64,000 nucleotides of DNA from the NCBI RefSeq assembly GCF_009801115.1, contig NZ_VTOL01000017.1, forward strand, positions 40,331-104,330. Direction: 5' to 3'. Of the stretch, positions 34,608-43,624 are shown one piece after another. The notes under the pieces were generated by a model. The model searched no databases, was not told the origin of the DNA, and saw nothing but the letters and a program-made list of their open reading frames with translations. Position 1 is the first letter of the stretch, and every line of letters starts with the position of its first letter. The translations under genes were made by a program, and so were the position numbers. This DNA comes from Dyadobacter sp. 3J3. Lineage in GTDB: Bacteria; Bacteroidota; Bacteroidia; Cytophagales; Spirosomataceae.

Positions 34608-37373
34608 ATGAAAATTTGCCATTATTTTTTATTATTATTCCTGTTTTTAAATTTTACATCATTCGCCCAGAAGATTCCAACGCCTAAAGAACATTTTGGA
34701 TTCAATATCGGGGACGACTATCATTTGGCTTCCTACGCTCAGTCGGAAGCCTATTATTTAAAAGTCGCAGCCGCCTCCAATCGTGTAAAAGTGGTGGACA
34801 TTGGTTTGACAGAAGAAGGTCGGCATCAATATATGCTTATCGTATCTTCTCCTGAAAATCTTAAAAAGCTTGATCGCTACAAAGAAATTTCCCAGAAGCT
34901 CGCTCACGCTGAAGGCATTACTCCCGAAGCCGCCAAGCTTTTGGCAAAGGAAGGAAAACCGGTGATTTGGATTGACGGCGGACTTCATGCCACGGAAACG
35001 GTTGGAGCGCATCAGCTGATAGAAACATATTACCAGCTCGTTAGCAGAACAGATCCTGAAACCATGGCGATACTGGACAATGTGATTATTCTTCTTTCAC
35101 AGGTAAATCCTGATGGTCAGGAACTTGTCTCAAACTGGTACATGAAAGATACGGATGATAAAAAGCGGAATATGAAAATTCCGAGGTTGTATCAAAAGTA
35201 TGTAGGACATGATAACAACCGGGATTTCTACATGAATAATATGAAGGAAACCACCAATATTTCTCGTCAGCAGTACATTGAATGGATGCCTCAAATTATT
35301 TATAATCATCACCAGACAGGGCCGGATGGCAGCGTTTTAGCTGGTCCGCCTTACCGTGATCCGTTCAATCATGTTTTTGATCCTATGATTATTACTGGTC
35401 TTGACGCTGTTGCGGCCGCTATGATCAACAGGCTAAATGTAGAAGACAAACCGGGTTATACACGTTTATCAGGTTCAAATTATTCAACCTGGTGGAACGG
35501 CGGACTTAGGACTGCACCTTATTTTCACAACCAGATCGGTATTTTGACAGAAATAATTGGCGGGCCAACGCCTTCAAAAATTCCATTGGTTCCGGAAAGA
35601 CTGATTCCTGATAATTCTACACCGTTTCCGGTAACGCCGCAGGATTGGAAATTCAGACAGTCCATCGATTATTCGGTATCACTTAATTATGCAGTTTTTG
35701 ATTTTGCCAGAAGATCGGGCGATGAGTTGCTTTTCAATATTTACAAAATGGGAAAAAATGCCATTGATCGCGGAAACATGGATCATTGGACTATGCTTCC
35801 AAAATTTTCTGCATCGGTAACTTCTGCTTATGAAGCGGATAAAAAAGTTGTGAAAAAAGATACGGCAGCTGCAAAAAGGGATTCTCTTCTGGCTGCGAGA
35901 AGTGATGAATATGGCCCGGGACCGGGAGTTCCTGTTAAGTTTTTTGATGCGGTTTATAAAGATCCTGCACTGAGAGATCCGCGCGGTTATATCATTTCCA
36001 CCAAACAACCTGATTTTCCAACGGCTGTTAAATTTCTTAATTCCTTAATTAAATCCGGAATTCAGGTGCATATCGCAACGGCTGATTTTTCGGTTGAAGG
36101 GAAAAATTATCCGGCCGGTTCTTATATTGTAAAAACGAACCAGGCTTTCCGTCCGCACGTACTTGATATGTTTGAACCTCAGGATCATCCGAATGATTTC
36201 CAATATCCGGGCGGCCCTCCCTTGAAACCGTACGACGTAGCAGGCTGGACGCTAGCCTATCAAATGGGTGTAAGATTCGACCGGATTTTGAATGGATTTG
36301 ATGGACCATTTACAGCAATTCCTTATGGTGAATTACAAAAACCAAAGGCTGATAAATTGCCTGATACCAAAGCAGGATATGTTTTAAGCAGTCAGAATAA
36401 TGACGCTTTTACTACGGTGAATAATTTATTGAAAGCGAAAGTACCGGTGTCCAGGATCACAGAATCTTCGGCAACTATTCCGGCAGGTTCGTTTCTAATT
36501 GGAGCAAAGGGAAAAGCATTACTTGAAAAAGCGGTTACGGATTATGGAATTAAAGTGACAACTCCATCGACTAAACCAGCTAAAACGACACAAATCACAG
36601 CTTCCAGAATTGCACTTTTTGACCAGTATGGTGGTTCAATGCCATCAGGCTGGGTACGTTGGCTTTTAGAACAAAATAATTTTGCTTTTACGGTGATCTA
36701 TCCAAAGGATATTGATTCGGCAGATCTTCATTCCAAATACGATGTAATCTTGTTTATGGGTGGAGGAATTCCTTCGGTAACTGCAAAATCGGCAGATCTG
36801 GCAAAAAGATCAAGAGATCCGAAAGCTTCGGAAATACCTGCGGAATTCCGTCCCTGGCTTGGATATCTGACAGCAGAAAAATCTATCCCTGCTTTAAAGA
36901 AATTCATGGAAGATGGCGGATCGGTGGTAACGGTCGGAAGCAGCACGGCATTGGCTTATCATCTGAAACTTCCTGTTCACAGCGCACTGGTTGAAATGAA
37001 TAAAGGTGAAGAAAAACCACTTCCAGGCGACAAATACTATATTCCCGGAAGTATTTTACAGGTTGCCGTTGACACAACAAATAAGGCAAACTGGGGTATG
37101 GGTTCAACGGCAGATATGGTTTTCAGCAGCAGTCCTGTTTTCAAACTGGATCCGGATGCAGCTTTGAAGGGTGTGAATCCGTTGGCCTGGGTTTCTGGCA
37201 AAAAATCTCTTCGCAGTGGCTGGGCCTGGGGCATTTCTTATCTGGACGGCGGTGTGGTTTCATTTGAAGCAAAAGTTGGAAAAGGAAAACTTTATGCCTT
37301 CGGGCCTGAGATCATTTTCAGAGCTCAGTCGCACAGCACTTTCAAGCTTTTGTTTAACGAGCTTTATAAATAA
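34608..37373 (+). CDS. Secreted M14-family zinc carboxypeptidase-like protein
   Basis: Protein of 921 residues. A signal peptide (MKICHYFLLLFLFLNFTSFA) is followed by a carboxypeptidase domain (~45-330). Zinc motif H127-ATE130 lies in DGGLHATETVG, and the third ligand is probably a His in YNHHQTGPDG. The conserved NNRDFYMNN is also present. The C-terminal half (~560-921) resembles a class I glutamine-amidotransferase fold (SRIALFDQYGGSMPSGWVRW) and is probably structural. It heads a likely operon with TldE-like and TldD-like genes, suggesting peptide processing or degradation. Confidence 0.92.
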   Translation: MKICHYFLLLFLFLNFTSFAQKIPTPKEHFGFNIGDDYHLASYAQSEAYYLKVAAASNRVKVVDIGLTEEGRHQYMLIVSSPENLKKLDRYKEISQKLAHAEGITPEAAKLLAKEGKPVIWIDGGLHATETVGAHQLIETYYQLVSRTDPETMAILDNVIILLSQVNPDGQELVSNWYMKDTDDKKRNMKIPRLYQKYVGHDNNRDFYMNNMKETTNISRQQYIEWMPQIIYNHHQTGPDGSVLAGPPYRDPFNHVFDPMIITGLDAVAAAMINRLNVEDKPGYTRLSGSNYSTWWNGGLRTAPYFHNQIGILTEIIGGPTPSKIPLVPERLIPDNSTPFPVTPQDWKFRQSIDYSVSLNYAVFDFARRSGDELLFNIYKMGKNAIDRGNMDHWTMLPKFSASVTSAYEADKKVVKKDTAAAKRDSLLAARSDEYGPGPGVPVKFFDAVYKDPALRDPRGYIISTKQPDFPTAVKFLNSLIKSGIQVHIATADFSVEGKNYPAGSYIVKTNQAFRPHVLDMFEPQDHPNDFQYPGGPPLKPYDVAGWTLAYQMGVRFDRILNGFDGPFTAIPYGELQKPKADKLPDTKAGYVLSSQNNDAFTTVNNLLKAKVPVSRITESSATIPAGSFLIGAKGKALLEKAVTDYGIKVTTPSTKPAKTTQITASRIALFDQYGGSMPSGWVRWLLEQNNFAFTVIYPKDIDSADLHSKYDVILFMGGGIPSVTAKSADLAKRSRDPKASEIPAEFRPWLGYLTAEKSIPALKKFMEDGGSVVTVGSSTALAYHLKLPVHSALVEMNKGEEKPLPGDKYYIPGSILQVAVDTTNKANWGMGSTADMVFSSSPVFKLDPDAALKGVNPLAWVSGKKSLRSGWAWGISYLDGGVVSFEAKVGKGKLYAFGPEIIFRAQSHSTFKLLFNELYK

Positions 37374-37427
37374 TCGGGGTTGTTAACTGGTTAATCCTAC
37401 AATTTTTGTTTCAAAAAGTTTAGCAAA

Positions 37428-38759
37428 ATGGGCATATTATCACAGCAGGAAGCAAAAAAGATTATTGACAAGGTTTTGTCTTTTTCAAAGGCAGATGAAA
37501 TGAGCGTTAGCCTGAGCGGGGAAAATGTCGGAAACATACGGTATGCCAGAAATTCCGTAAGTACCAGCGGTGACTCCCGAAATGTATCCTTAGCCGTAAC
37601 TGCGGTTTTCGGTAAAAGAACGGGCACCGCGACGATCAATGAATTTGACGAAGAATCGATCAAGAAAACGGTAGCAAGGGCAGAAGAACTTGCAAAACTG
37701 GCACCGGAAAATCCGGAATATGTAAGTATGCTTGGTCCGCAGAAATATCCTGAAACCAAATCTTACTCGGATAATACTGCCAATATTGACCCGGATAAAA
37801 GAGCACAAATTGCCTTGGACAGCATCGACCTTTGTAGAAAGAAATCCGTTGTGGCGGCCGGTTATCTGGAAGACTCTGCCGGATTTAAGGCCATTGGAAA
37901 TAGTAAAGGCCTTTTTGGGTATTATAAAACCACATCCGTTGATTATTCAATAACAGTCCGTACGGAAGATGCAAAGGGTTCCGGTTATGTGGTGCGTGAT
38001 TTTAATGATGTTTCCAAACTAAACAGTGCGTCGCTTACTCAAACGGCACTGCAAAAGGCTATGGCTTCCACGGCAGCACAAGCGATTGAACCTGGAAGAT
38101 ATACGGTCATTTTAGAACCTACGGCAGCTGCGGAACTGATGCGCAATATGATGTCGAATATGGATGCCAGAAGCGCGGATGAAGGAAGAAGTTTTTTGTC
38201 AAAAAAAGGAGGCGGAAACCGGTTGGGAGAAAAGCTTTTTGACGAAAGAATCACCATTTATTCTGATCCGATGGACATTGATATTCCGGGTTCTCCGTTT
38301 GTAATTGGTGATAATACCGTCGACGGAAGAGCGCAGGAAAAGGTGGTATGGATTGAAAAGGGTGTTGTCAAAAACATGTTTTACTCACGCTTTTGGGCTG
38401 AGAAAAAAGGCGTAAAAGCGATTGCCGCTCCATCGGGATTTATATTTGAAGGAGGTACAGAATCGATTGCTGACCTGATAAAAAGTACACAAAAAGGGAT
38501 TCTGGTCACGCGTTTCTGGTATATCCGTGATGTGGATCGCCAGACGCTTTTGTACACAGGACTAACACGTGACGGTACTTTTTATATTGAGGATGGAAAG
38601 ATCAAGTTTCCTGTCAAAAACTTCCGCTTCAATGAAAGTCCGATTGTGATGCTCAATAATATTGAGGCGATGGGAAAACCGATGCGTTCGGGCGGTAACA
38701 TGATTCCGCCGATGAAAATCCGAGATTTTACATTTACAAGCTTGTCGGATGCTGTTTGA
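37428..38759 (+). CDS. pmbA: TldE/PmbA-like subunit of the TldD/TldE protease
   Basis: Protein of 443 residues in the PmbA/TldD family and without the HExxxH zinc motif, so it is the non-catalytic partner. Landmarks are NVGNIRYARNSVSTSGDSRN at the N-terminus, GRYTVILEPTAAAELMRNMM in the middle, and IDIPGSPFVIGDNTVDG and MIPPMKIRDF near the end. It has no signal peptide. It follows the M14 gene by 54 bases and precedes the TldD gene by 55 bases. TldD/E removes N-terminal residues from unfolded peptides and processes modified peptides in E. coli. Confidence 0.93.
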   Translation: MGILSQQEAKKIIDKVLSFSKADEMSVSLSGENVGNIRYARNSVSTSGDSRNVSLAVTAVFGKRTGTATINEFDEESIKKTVARAEELAKLAPENPEYVSMLGPQKYPETKSYSDNTANIDPDKRAQIALDSIDLCRKKSVVAAGYLEDSAGFKAIGNSKGLFGYYKTTSVDYSITVRTEDAKGSGYVVRDFNDVSKLNSASLTQTALQKAMASTAAQAIEPGRYTVILEPTAAAELMRNMMSNMDARSADEGRSFLSKKGGGNRLGEKLFDERITIYSDPMDIDIPGSPFVIGDNTVDGRAQEKVVWIEKGVVKNMFYSRFWAEKKGVKAIAAPSGFIFEGGTESIADLIKSTQKGILVTRFWYIRDVDRQTLLYTGLTRDGTFYIEDGKIKFPVKNFRFNESPIVMLNNIEAMGKPMRSGGNMIPPMKIRDFTFTSLSDAV

Positions 38760-38814
38760 TTTAATATCAACAAGATAGCCGGTCTTATTTTTCAACCTCA
38801 AATAAAATAGTGTT

Positions 38815-40458
38815 TTGAATAGAAGAGATTTTATCCAGCAAGCCAGTATCGCAGCCGGTGCTTTTATAATTCCGGTACTTACACCCGGTGGAAGATCGGT
38901 TGCCAGTGAGGCATTATTGGAACCAGGACTTGACGTGATCGTCAAAAAAAGATTGGCCGATGCGGGACTTAATGCCGCCACTGCCAAGGGCGCGTCATAT
39001 GCTGATATTAGAATTGGCAGATATCTCAACCAGTTTGTCATTACCCGTGAAGACAAAGTTCAGAGTATCGTTAATACAGAATCATACGGAGTAGGCGTGC
39101 GTGTGATCGTGAATGGCTGTTGGGGATTTGCATCCTTAGGTGAAGCAAAAACGGAAACTGAGGTGGCCAAAACGGCTGAAATTGCAGTTGCGATTGCTAA
39201 AGCCAATGCAAAACTTTTGGCAGAACCGGTGCAGCTGGCCGTGCAAAAAGGTTTTGGTGAGGTTAGCTATAAAACCCCGATTATTAAAAATCTGTTCGAG
39301 GTTCCGATCAAGGAAAAGGTTGATCTGCTGATGGCTGTAAACGGAGCCGCTCAGAAAAACGGAGCAGATTATGTGAATTCACAGCTGTTTATGGTAAACG
39401 AACAGAAATACTTCGCATCCACGGATGGTTCTTACATTGATCAGGATATTCACAGGCTTTGGCCGACTTTTACGGTAACAGGAATTGATAAAGCCAGCGG
39501 ACAATTCCAAACCAGAAATTCTCTGGGAACGGCGAAGGCGATGGGTTACGAATATCTCGAAAGTAAACCTGCTGACAGTATCACCGGCAGGAAAACGACA
39601 TTGTTCAACAGTCGTTATGATATGATCGATGATGCCACTTTGGCGGCTGTTCAGGTGAAGGAAAAAATAAAGGCAAAATCGGTTGAACCGGGGAAATATG
39701 ATCTGGTACTTGATCCGACGCATCTTCGTTTAACCATTCATGAGTCTGTCGGACATGCTACCGAATTGGATAGGGTTTTGGGCTACGAAGCCAATTTTGC
39801 CGGTACTTCTTTTGCGACAATGGACAAATGGAAATCCAAAAACTTTAACTACGGAAGCAAGATCGTAAACTTTTTTGCCGACAAAATTCAGCCTGGTTCG
39901 ATGGGTGCTGTTGGTTGGGATGATGAAGGTGTGAAAAGTAAAAAGTGGGATTTGATAAAAGACGGTATTCTGGTTAATTATCAGGCCACGCGTGATCAGG
40001 TGCATATGATCGGGGAGACGGAATCGCACGGTTGTTCGTATGCCGATAGCTGGAATTCGGTACAGTTTCAGAGAATGCCGAATGTTTCTTTGGCACCTCA
40101 AAAGGAAAAATTATCGTTTGAGGAAATGATAAAAGATGTCAAAAAAGGAATTTATATTGTCGGTTATGGATCTTTTTCAATTGATCAGCAACGATATAAT
40201 TTCCAGTTTGGAGGACAGCTTTTCTACGAAATTAAAAACGGGGAAATTGTGGGGATGCTGAAAGATGTGGCTTATCAATCCAATACCCAGGAGTTCTGGA
40301 ATAGCTGTGTGAAAATATGTGACGACAGTGATTTTCGTGTGGAAGGATCTTTCTTTGATGGAAAAGGCCAGCCTTCACAAAGCAGCTGTGTCTCTCATGG
40401 AAGTTCCACTTCACGCTTTGATGGGGCAAATGTGATCAATACGGCAAGGAAAGTTTGA
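38815..40458 (+). CDS. tldD: TldD-like zinc protease with a twin-arginine signal
   Basis: Protein of 547 residues. The start TTG at 38815 is taken because a Tat signal follows at once: NRRDFIQQASIAAGAFIIP. The catalytic motif H309-E310-SVG-H314 (HExxxH) lies in LTIHESVGHATELDR. Other family segments are EPGKYDLVLDPTH and SMGAVGWDDEG. It would be exported folded, while the TldE-like partner has no signal, so how the heterodimer forms is unclear. It is the last gene of the M14-TldE-TldD unit and is followed by REP-like hairpins. Confidence 0.92.
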   Translation: MNRRDFIQQASIAAGAFIIPVLTPGGRSVASEALLEPGLDVIVKKRLADAGLNAATAKGASYADIRIGRYLNQFVITREDKVQSIVNTESYGVGVRVIVNGCWGFASLGEAKTETEVAKTAEIAVAIAKANAKLLAEPVQLAVQKGFGEVSYKTPIIKNLFEVPIKEKVDLLMAVNGAAQKNGADYVNSQLFMVNEQKYFASTDGSYIDQDIHRLWPTFTVTGIDKASGQFQTRNSLGTAKAMGYEYLESKPADSITGRKTTLFNSRYDMIDDATLAAVQVKEKIKAKSVEPGKYDLVLDPTHLRLTIHESVGHATELDRVLGYEANFAGTSFATMDKWKSKNFNYGSKIVNFFADKIQPGSMGAVGWDDEGVKSKKWDLIKDGILVNYQATRDQVHMIGETESHGCSYADSWNSVQFQRMPNVSLAPQKEKLSFEEMIKDVKKGIYIVGYGSFSIDQQRYNFQFGGQLFYEIKNGEIVGMLKDVAYQSNTQEFWNSCVKICDDSDFRVEGSFFDGKGQPSQSSCVSHGSSTSRFDGANVINTARKV

Positions 40459-40501
40459 TACTGGCAATGACTAAAGCCTGGGAATTGGCGGGCTGCTTAC
40501 T

Positions 40502-40639
40502 ACCCAGGGTTGAAACCCTGGGTTAATTTTATGGAGACACATTGACCGAGATCAAAAAATCATGCAAAGTACCTAACCCAAGGTTTTAACCTTGGGTCTC
40601 CGGGCTATCTGAGATGCTCCTGGCTTTGGCCAAAGCCAG
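40502..40639. repeat. Cluster of REP-like palindromic hairpins
   Basis: ACCCAGGGTT/AACCCTGGGT (40502-40511 and 40514-40523) and ACCCAAGGTT/AACCTTGGGT (40576-40585 and 40588-40597) form two hairpins with 2-base loops. A perfect 20-base palindrome, CTGGCTTTGGCCAAAGCCAG, is at 40620-40639. The two hairpin cores are near-copies. They resemble repetitive extragenic palindromes mobilised by REP-associated transposases, but no such transposase is in view. Confidence 0.6.
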
Positions 40640-40662
40640 CATCTTTATTACAAAGCTACCTA

Positions 40663-41175
40663 TCAATCCTTAGCAAAAACAACCTTTATCGACTGTACCT
40701 CCCGGATCCAACGCGCCTGTTTTTTATCATTGGGAGTTATAATCCGGAAAGGACCTTCACCATTTGGCAGCGGTTGCCCGTCTTTTTCTGTTGCAAGCAT
40801 GATCACCTGATCCGTAAATTCAGGATCAATTTCCGGTAAGGAATAAATTACTTCATATCCATCCGCAGCTTTAATCAAAACATATTTTGCCAGATTTTTA
40901 CCTCTCAATTTTCCGCCGGTTGTGACACCTGCTTTTTCGAAAACCTCAATGAGTGCAACTCCTCTAAATTCATGCTCTTTCCCGTCCTTATCTTTTACTT
41001 TATGGCTGATCTGCTTATAAGCCGACAAATCCTGAACTGAAAGATTAAGTGGTATGGTTACTTCACCCGAAACTGTAATACTACTTGTATTTTGAGAAAA
41101 ACCAGAAACTGAAATGCATAAAAGGCAGATCTGAAGCAATTTGGATTTGTAATAATGAGATTTTAATAAATACAT
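40663..41175 (-). CDS. Molybdopterin-binding-domain oxidoreductase-like protein
   Basis: Secreted protein of 170 residues (signal peptide about 1-27, ending SGFS). It has a single sulfite-oxidase-type molybdopterin domain fold: LNLSVQDLSAYKQISHKVKD, EFRGVALIEVFEKAG, then GPFRIITPNDKK and REVQSIKVV. The usual molybdenum-ligand cysteine of sulfite oxidase is not seen, so it may be a non-catalytic member or bind something else. It stands alone, with a long regulatory gap upstream. Confidence 0.8.
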   Translation of the reverse strand: MYLLKSHYYKSKLLQICLLCISVSGFSQNTSSITVSGEVTIPLNLSVQDLSAYKQISHKVKDKDGKEHEFRGVALIEVFEKAGVTTGGKLRGKNLAKYVLIKAADGYEVIYSLPEIDPEFTDQVIMLATEKDGQPLPNGEGPFRIITPNDKKQARWIREVQSIKVVFAKD

Positions 41176-41267
41176 ATTATTAAGATTTTAAGGTTAAATG
41201 CAGATTGGTAATGAAGGACGGTTTGGATAACATGGATAGAAATGAGATTATAGATGTTTTTTCATCC

Positions 41268-41301
41268 TTTGTCGATATGTCTAAGTGGATATATCGACAA
41301 A
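41268..41301 (-). promoter_or_regulatory. Perfect 11-base dyad upstream of the molybdopterin-domain gene
   Basis: TTTGTCGATAT (41268-41278) and its exact reverse complement ATATCGACAAA (41291-41301) are separated by 12 bases. The dyad lies about 93-126 bases before the ATG at 41175 and looks like an operator. A second, weaker dyad (AACAG-N7-CTGTT) lies at 41379-41395. Confidence 0.45.
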
Positions 41302-41668
41302 TATAGAGACTCTTTTATACTAACAGTTTTTTGCTATCCTAATCCGGTGACCAAACTTTTTTATTGTTCTGTTTAAGAACAGTATATATCTGTTTTAAAA
41401 ATAAATATGGCCTGTAATTTTTTGAATTTTTTAAATTAATATAAAATGAAAATATCTGAAAAGTACAAAATTTTCTATTTGAGATGGATATTTTGTAACC
41501 TATTGTAAGAAAATATTTTTTATTGTAAATAGCTGTTAATCAGCAACTAAAATTTTTATTACCAAAAAAGAAGATAAGTATATTACCGTTAACTAAGTTT
41601 TGTATTGCCGGTTAATAAATAATTTATAGACTTGTATTATAAAATCCTCCTTTATCAATGGTAAGTGG

Positions 41669-41699
41669 AAATGTCAGCTGTAAAAAGCTGACATTTTTT
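41669..41699 (+). terminator. Orphan intrinsic terminator
   Basis: AAATGTCAGCT (41669-41679) pairs with AGCTGACATTT (41686-41696) across a 6-base loop and is followed by a T run. No plus-strand gene ends within about 1.2 kb upstream, so a small transcript may end here. Confidence 0.65.
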
Positions 41700-41858
41700 A
41701 TAAGTACCTTTTACACACTGCAGAGCAATGAGCTTTTGAAATTTTTAGATTTTTATAATTTCGACCAGATCTTTTCCCTGAAATAACTGCAATATTCTAT
41801 AACCAAATTCACCTGATAAAATTTTCTGTAACATAAATACGAGGTTTTTTTTAAAATA

Positions 41859-41903
41859 ACTATTTAATTAGTTGTTAGAACTAATTAAATAGTAGTATAT
41901 TTG
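41859..41903 (+). promoter_or_regulatory. BlaI-type operator overlapping the promoter of blaI
   Basis: ACTATTTAATTAGTT (41859-41873) and AACTAATTAAATAGT (41879-41893) form a perfect 15-base inverted repeat with a 5-base spacer. The -7 element TATATTTG sits at 41896-41903, so a bound repressor would cover the promoter. It lies about 35-80 bases before the blaI-like ATG at 41938. Confidence 0.75.
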
Positions 41904-41937
41904 ACGTATCTATTTCAGACTTGTTTAAGTGCAAAAA

Positions 41938-42306
41938 ATGAAATCACTAACCCGGGCAGAAGAAGAAGTGATGAGGATATTATGGCAGCTAAAAAAAGCT
42001 TTCGTAAAGGATATTATTGCTGAAATGAAAGATCCCATACCCGCTTATAATACGATTTCAACCGTTATCAGAATTTTGGAAAAGAAGGAGGTCGTAGGTT
42101 ATAAGGTATATGGAAACACACATCAGTATTTTCCTTTGATCAGCGAAGAAGAATATAAACGGCAGGAAATGAAACAAATGATAGCCAGCTATTTTGACAA
42201 TTCCATACCCAACATGGTTTCGTTTCTTGTTAAGGATAACGACCTCGATGTCAGCGATCTGGATGAACTGCTGAAACTTATAAAAGAACATAAAAGCAAG
42301 AAATAA
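41938..42306 (+). CDS. BlaI/MecI/CopY-family transcriptional repressor
   Basis: Winged-helix repressor of 122 residues (MKSLTRAEEEVMRILWQLKKAF). The N-terminal DNA-binding domain includes PAYNTISTVIRILEKKEVV, the family recognition helix and the site cut during induction. The C-terminal helix is the dimer interface. The ATG at 41938 is used; an upstream GTG at 41929 is possible. It is followed after 13 bases by the M56 sensor gene, and its own promoter carries a matching palindrome. No beta-lactamase gene is near. Confidence 0.93.
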   Translation: MKSLTRAEEEVMRILWQLKKAFVKDIIAEMKDPIPAYNTISTVIRILEKKEVVGYKVYGNTHQYFPLISEEEYKRQEMKQMIASYFDNSIPNMVSFLVKDNDLDVSDLDELLKLIKEHKSKK

Positions 42307-42319
42307 CCCTGAAATCGCG

Positions 42320-43624
42320 ATGGAAAATCTGATTTATCTGGCAAAAATGAACTTGTACTGGATCATACTGTACGCTTGTTTCTGGTTATTTTTCAGAAAA
42401 CATACTTTTTTCAGACTCAACCGATTTTATCTTTTAGGAACTTTGCTTGCAGCCATGTTTCTTCCACTGATCCCTATAACTGAAACTACTACCGAAAATA
42501 TTCCTGGGGGCGTATATACTATATCGGTAAGTACGGTTTTACAGGTCGAAAGACAGATCTCCAGTGAAATTACAGACTGGGTCTTTTTCATTTTCATGAT
42601 CTATCTGGCAGGAGTTATTTTCATGTCTTTCAATATGCTTAAAGGATTAACGGATCTTTTTTATTTTATCAAAAAAGGAGAGCCTCTCAGGTTTGAAGAT
42701 CACACCCTGGTGTTATTACCTCAGCAAGCCAGTGAGCATAGTAAGACAGGTTCCTTTTCATTTTTTAAATGGCTTGTTGTTACCAGAAATGATTACGAAA
42801 ATTGCCTGGAAAACGTACTCAGACATGAAATGGTACATATCCGGCAGAAGCACAGCGTTGATATTATGATCGTTGAATTCCTGAAAATTATATTCTGGTT
42901 TAATCCGGTATTGTGGTTTTATAAAATTTCAATGCAGCATATTCATGAATTCCTGGCTGATGTATCTGCTTCCGATCCGGAAGATTATGCAATTTTTCTT
43001 ATTTCGTATTCTTTTAATGCTCCTGCCCAGACATTATCAAATCCGTTTTTTAATTCTTCTCTACTAAAAATTCGAATCAAAATGATGTTTCAAAATCGTA
43101 CGCCATGTTGGTTATTAAGTAAATACATGATAATTTTCCCAGTTATTGGTTTGTTAATTATTCTCACTGCTGCGAGAGAACCATTAACCAAAATTTCGGA
43201 TTTAGGTGTTAAAATCATTGAAAATAATCGTTCTGTGCAGGTCGAGAGATCAGTAGAAAAACCGGAACCTTTGAGGCAGCTTAAAATTGAAAAACCAGAC
43301 AAAAAATTGAAGACAGCATCCAGTGATACTTTGCCAGAAAAGTCAGGTTTGACCAGTGATTTTAAAATTGCATTTTATTACAGTACAAACTTCAGTTACT
43401 CATTTTACAGGGGGTTTTCAAACAACGACAGTAGTGCAGGAAAAAAGGAAAATTATTTAACTGCGAAGATTGCTCCTTTTCAGACCATCTCGGAAATAGG
43501 ACGATTTTTGAGGAAATCTATTGATTTTTCAGAGGATAGTCCACCGAAATTAAAATTGGGGTCGTACAGGTTAGGATTTGGGAGAAGGATTCCAACCGAT
43601 TCTGTAAAAACCGAAAAACCCTGA
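42320..43624 (+). CDS. M56-family membrane metallopeptidase (BlaR1-like antirepressor)
   Basis: Protein of 434 residues with membrane helices at about 12-30, 38-55, 90-108 and 270-290. A cytoplasmic zinc protease loop carries H169-E170-MVH173 (HExxH) in LRHEMVHIRQKHSVD, followed by NPVLWFY. When triggered, M56 proteins cleave the BlaI-type repressor. The last ~140 residues are periplasmic, without a penicillin-binding or TonB domain, so the signal sensed is unknown. It is clearly an operon with the blaI-like gene. Confidence 0.93.
   Translation: MENLIYLAKMNLYWIILYACFWLFFRKHTFFRLNRFYLLGTLLAAMFLPLIPITETTTENIPGGVYTISVSTVLQVERQISSEITDWVFFIFMIYLAGVIFMSFNMLKGLTDLFYFIKKGEPLRFEDHTLVLLPQQASEHSKTGSFSFFKWLVVTRNDYENCLENVLRHEMVHIRQKHSVDIMIVEFLKIIFWFNPVLWFYKISMQHIHEFLADVSASDPEDYAIFLISYSFNAPAQTLSNPFFNSSLLKIRIKMMFQNRTPCWLLSKYMIIFPVIGLLIILTAAREPLTKISDLGVKIIENNRSVQVERSVEKPEPLRQLKIEKPDKKLKTASSDTLPEKSGLTSDFKIAFYYSTNFSYSFYRGFSNNDSSAGKKENYLTAKIAPFQTISEIGRFLRKSIDFSEDSPPKLKLGSYRLGFGRRIPTDSVKTEKP

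Noticed and set aside
41938..43624. BlaI/M56 pair as a beta-lactam resistance operon
   Set aside because: There is no beta-lactamase or PBP2a gene in reach, and the M56 protein lacks a penicillin-binding domain. Bacteroidota use this pair for many other genes.
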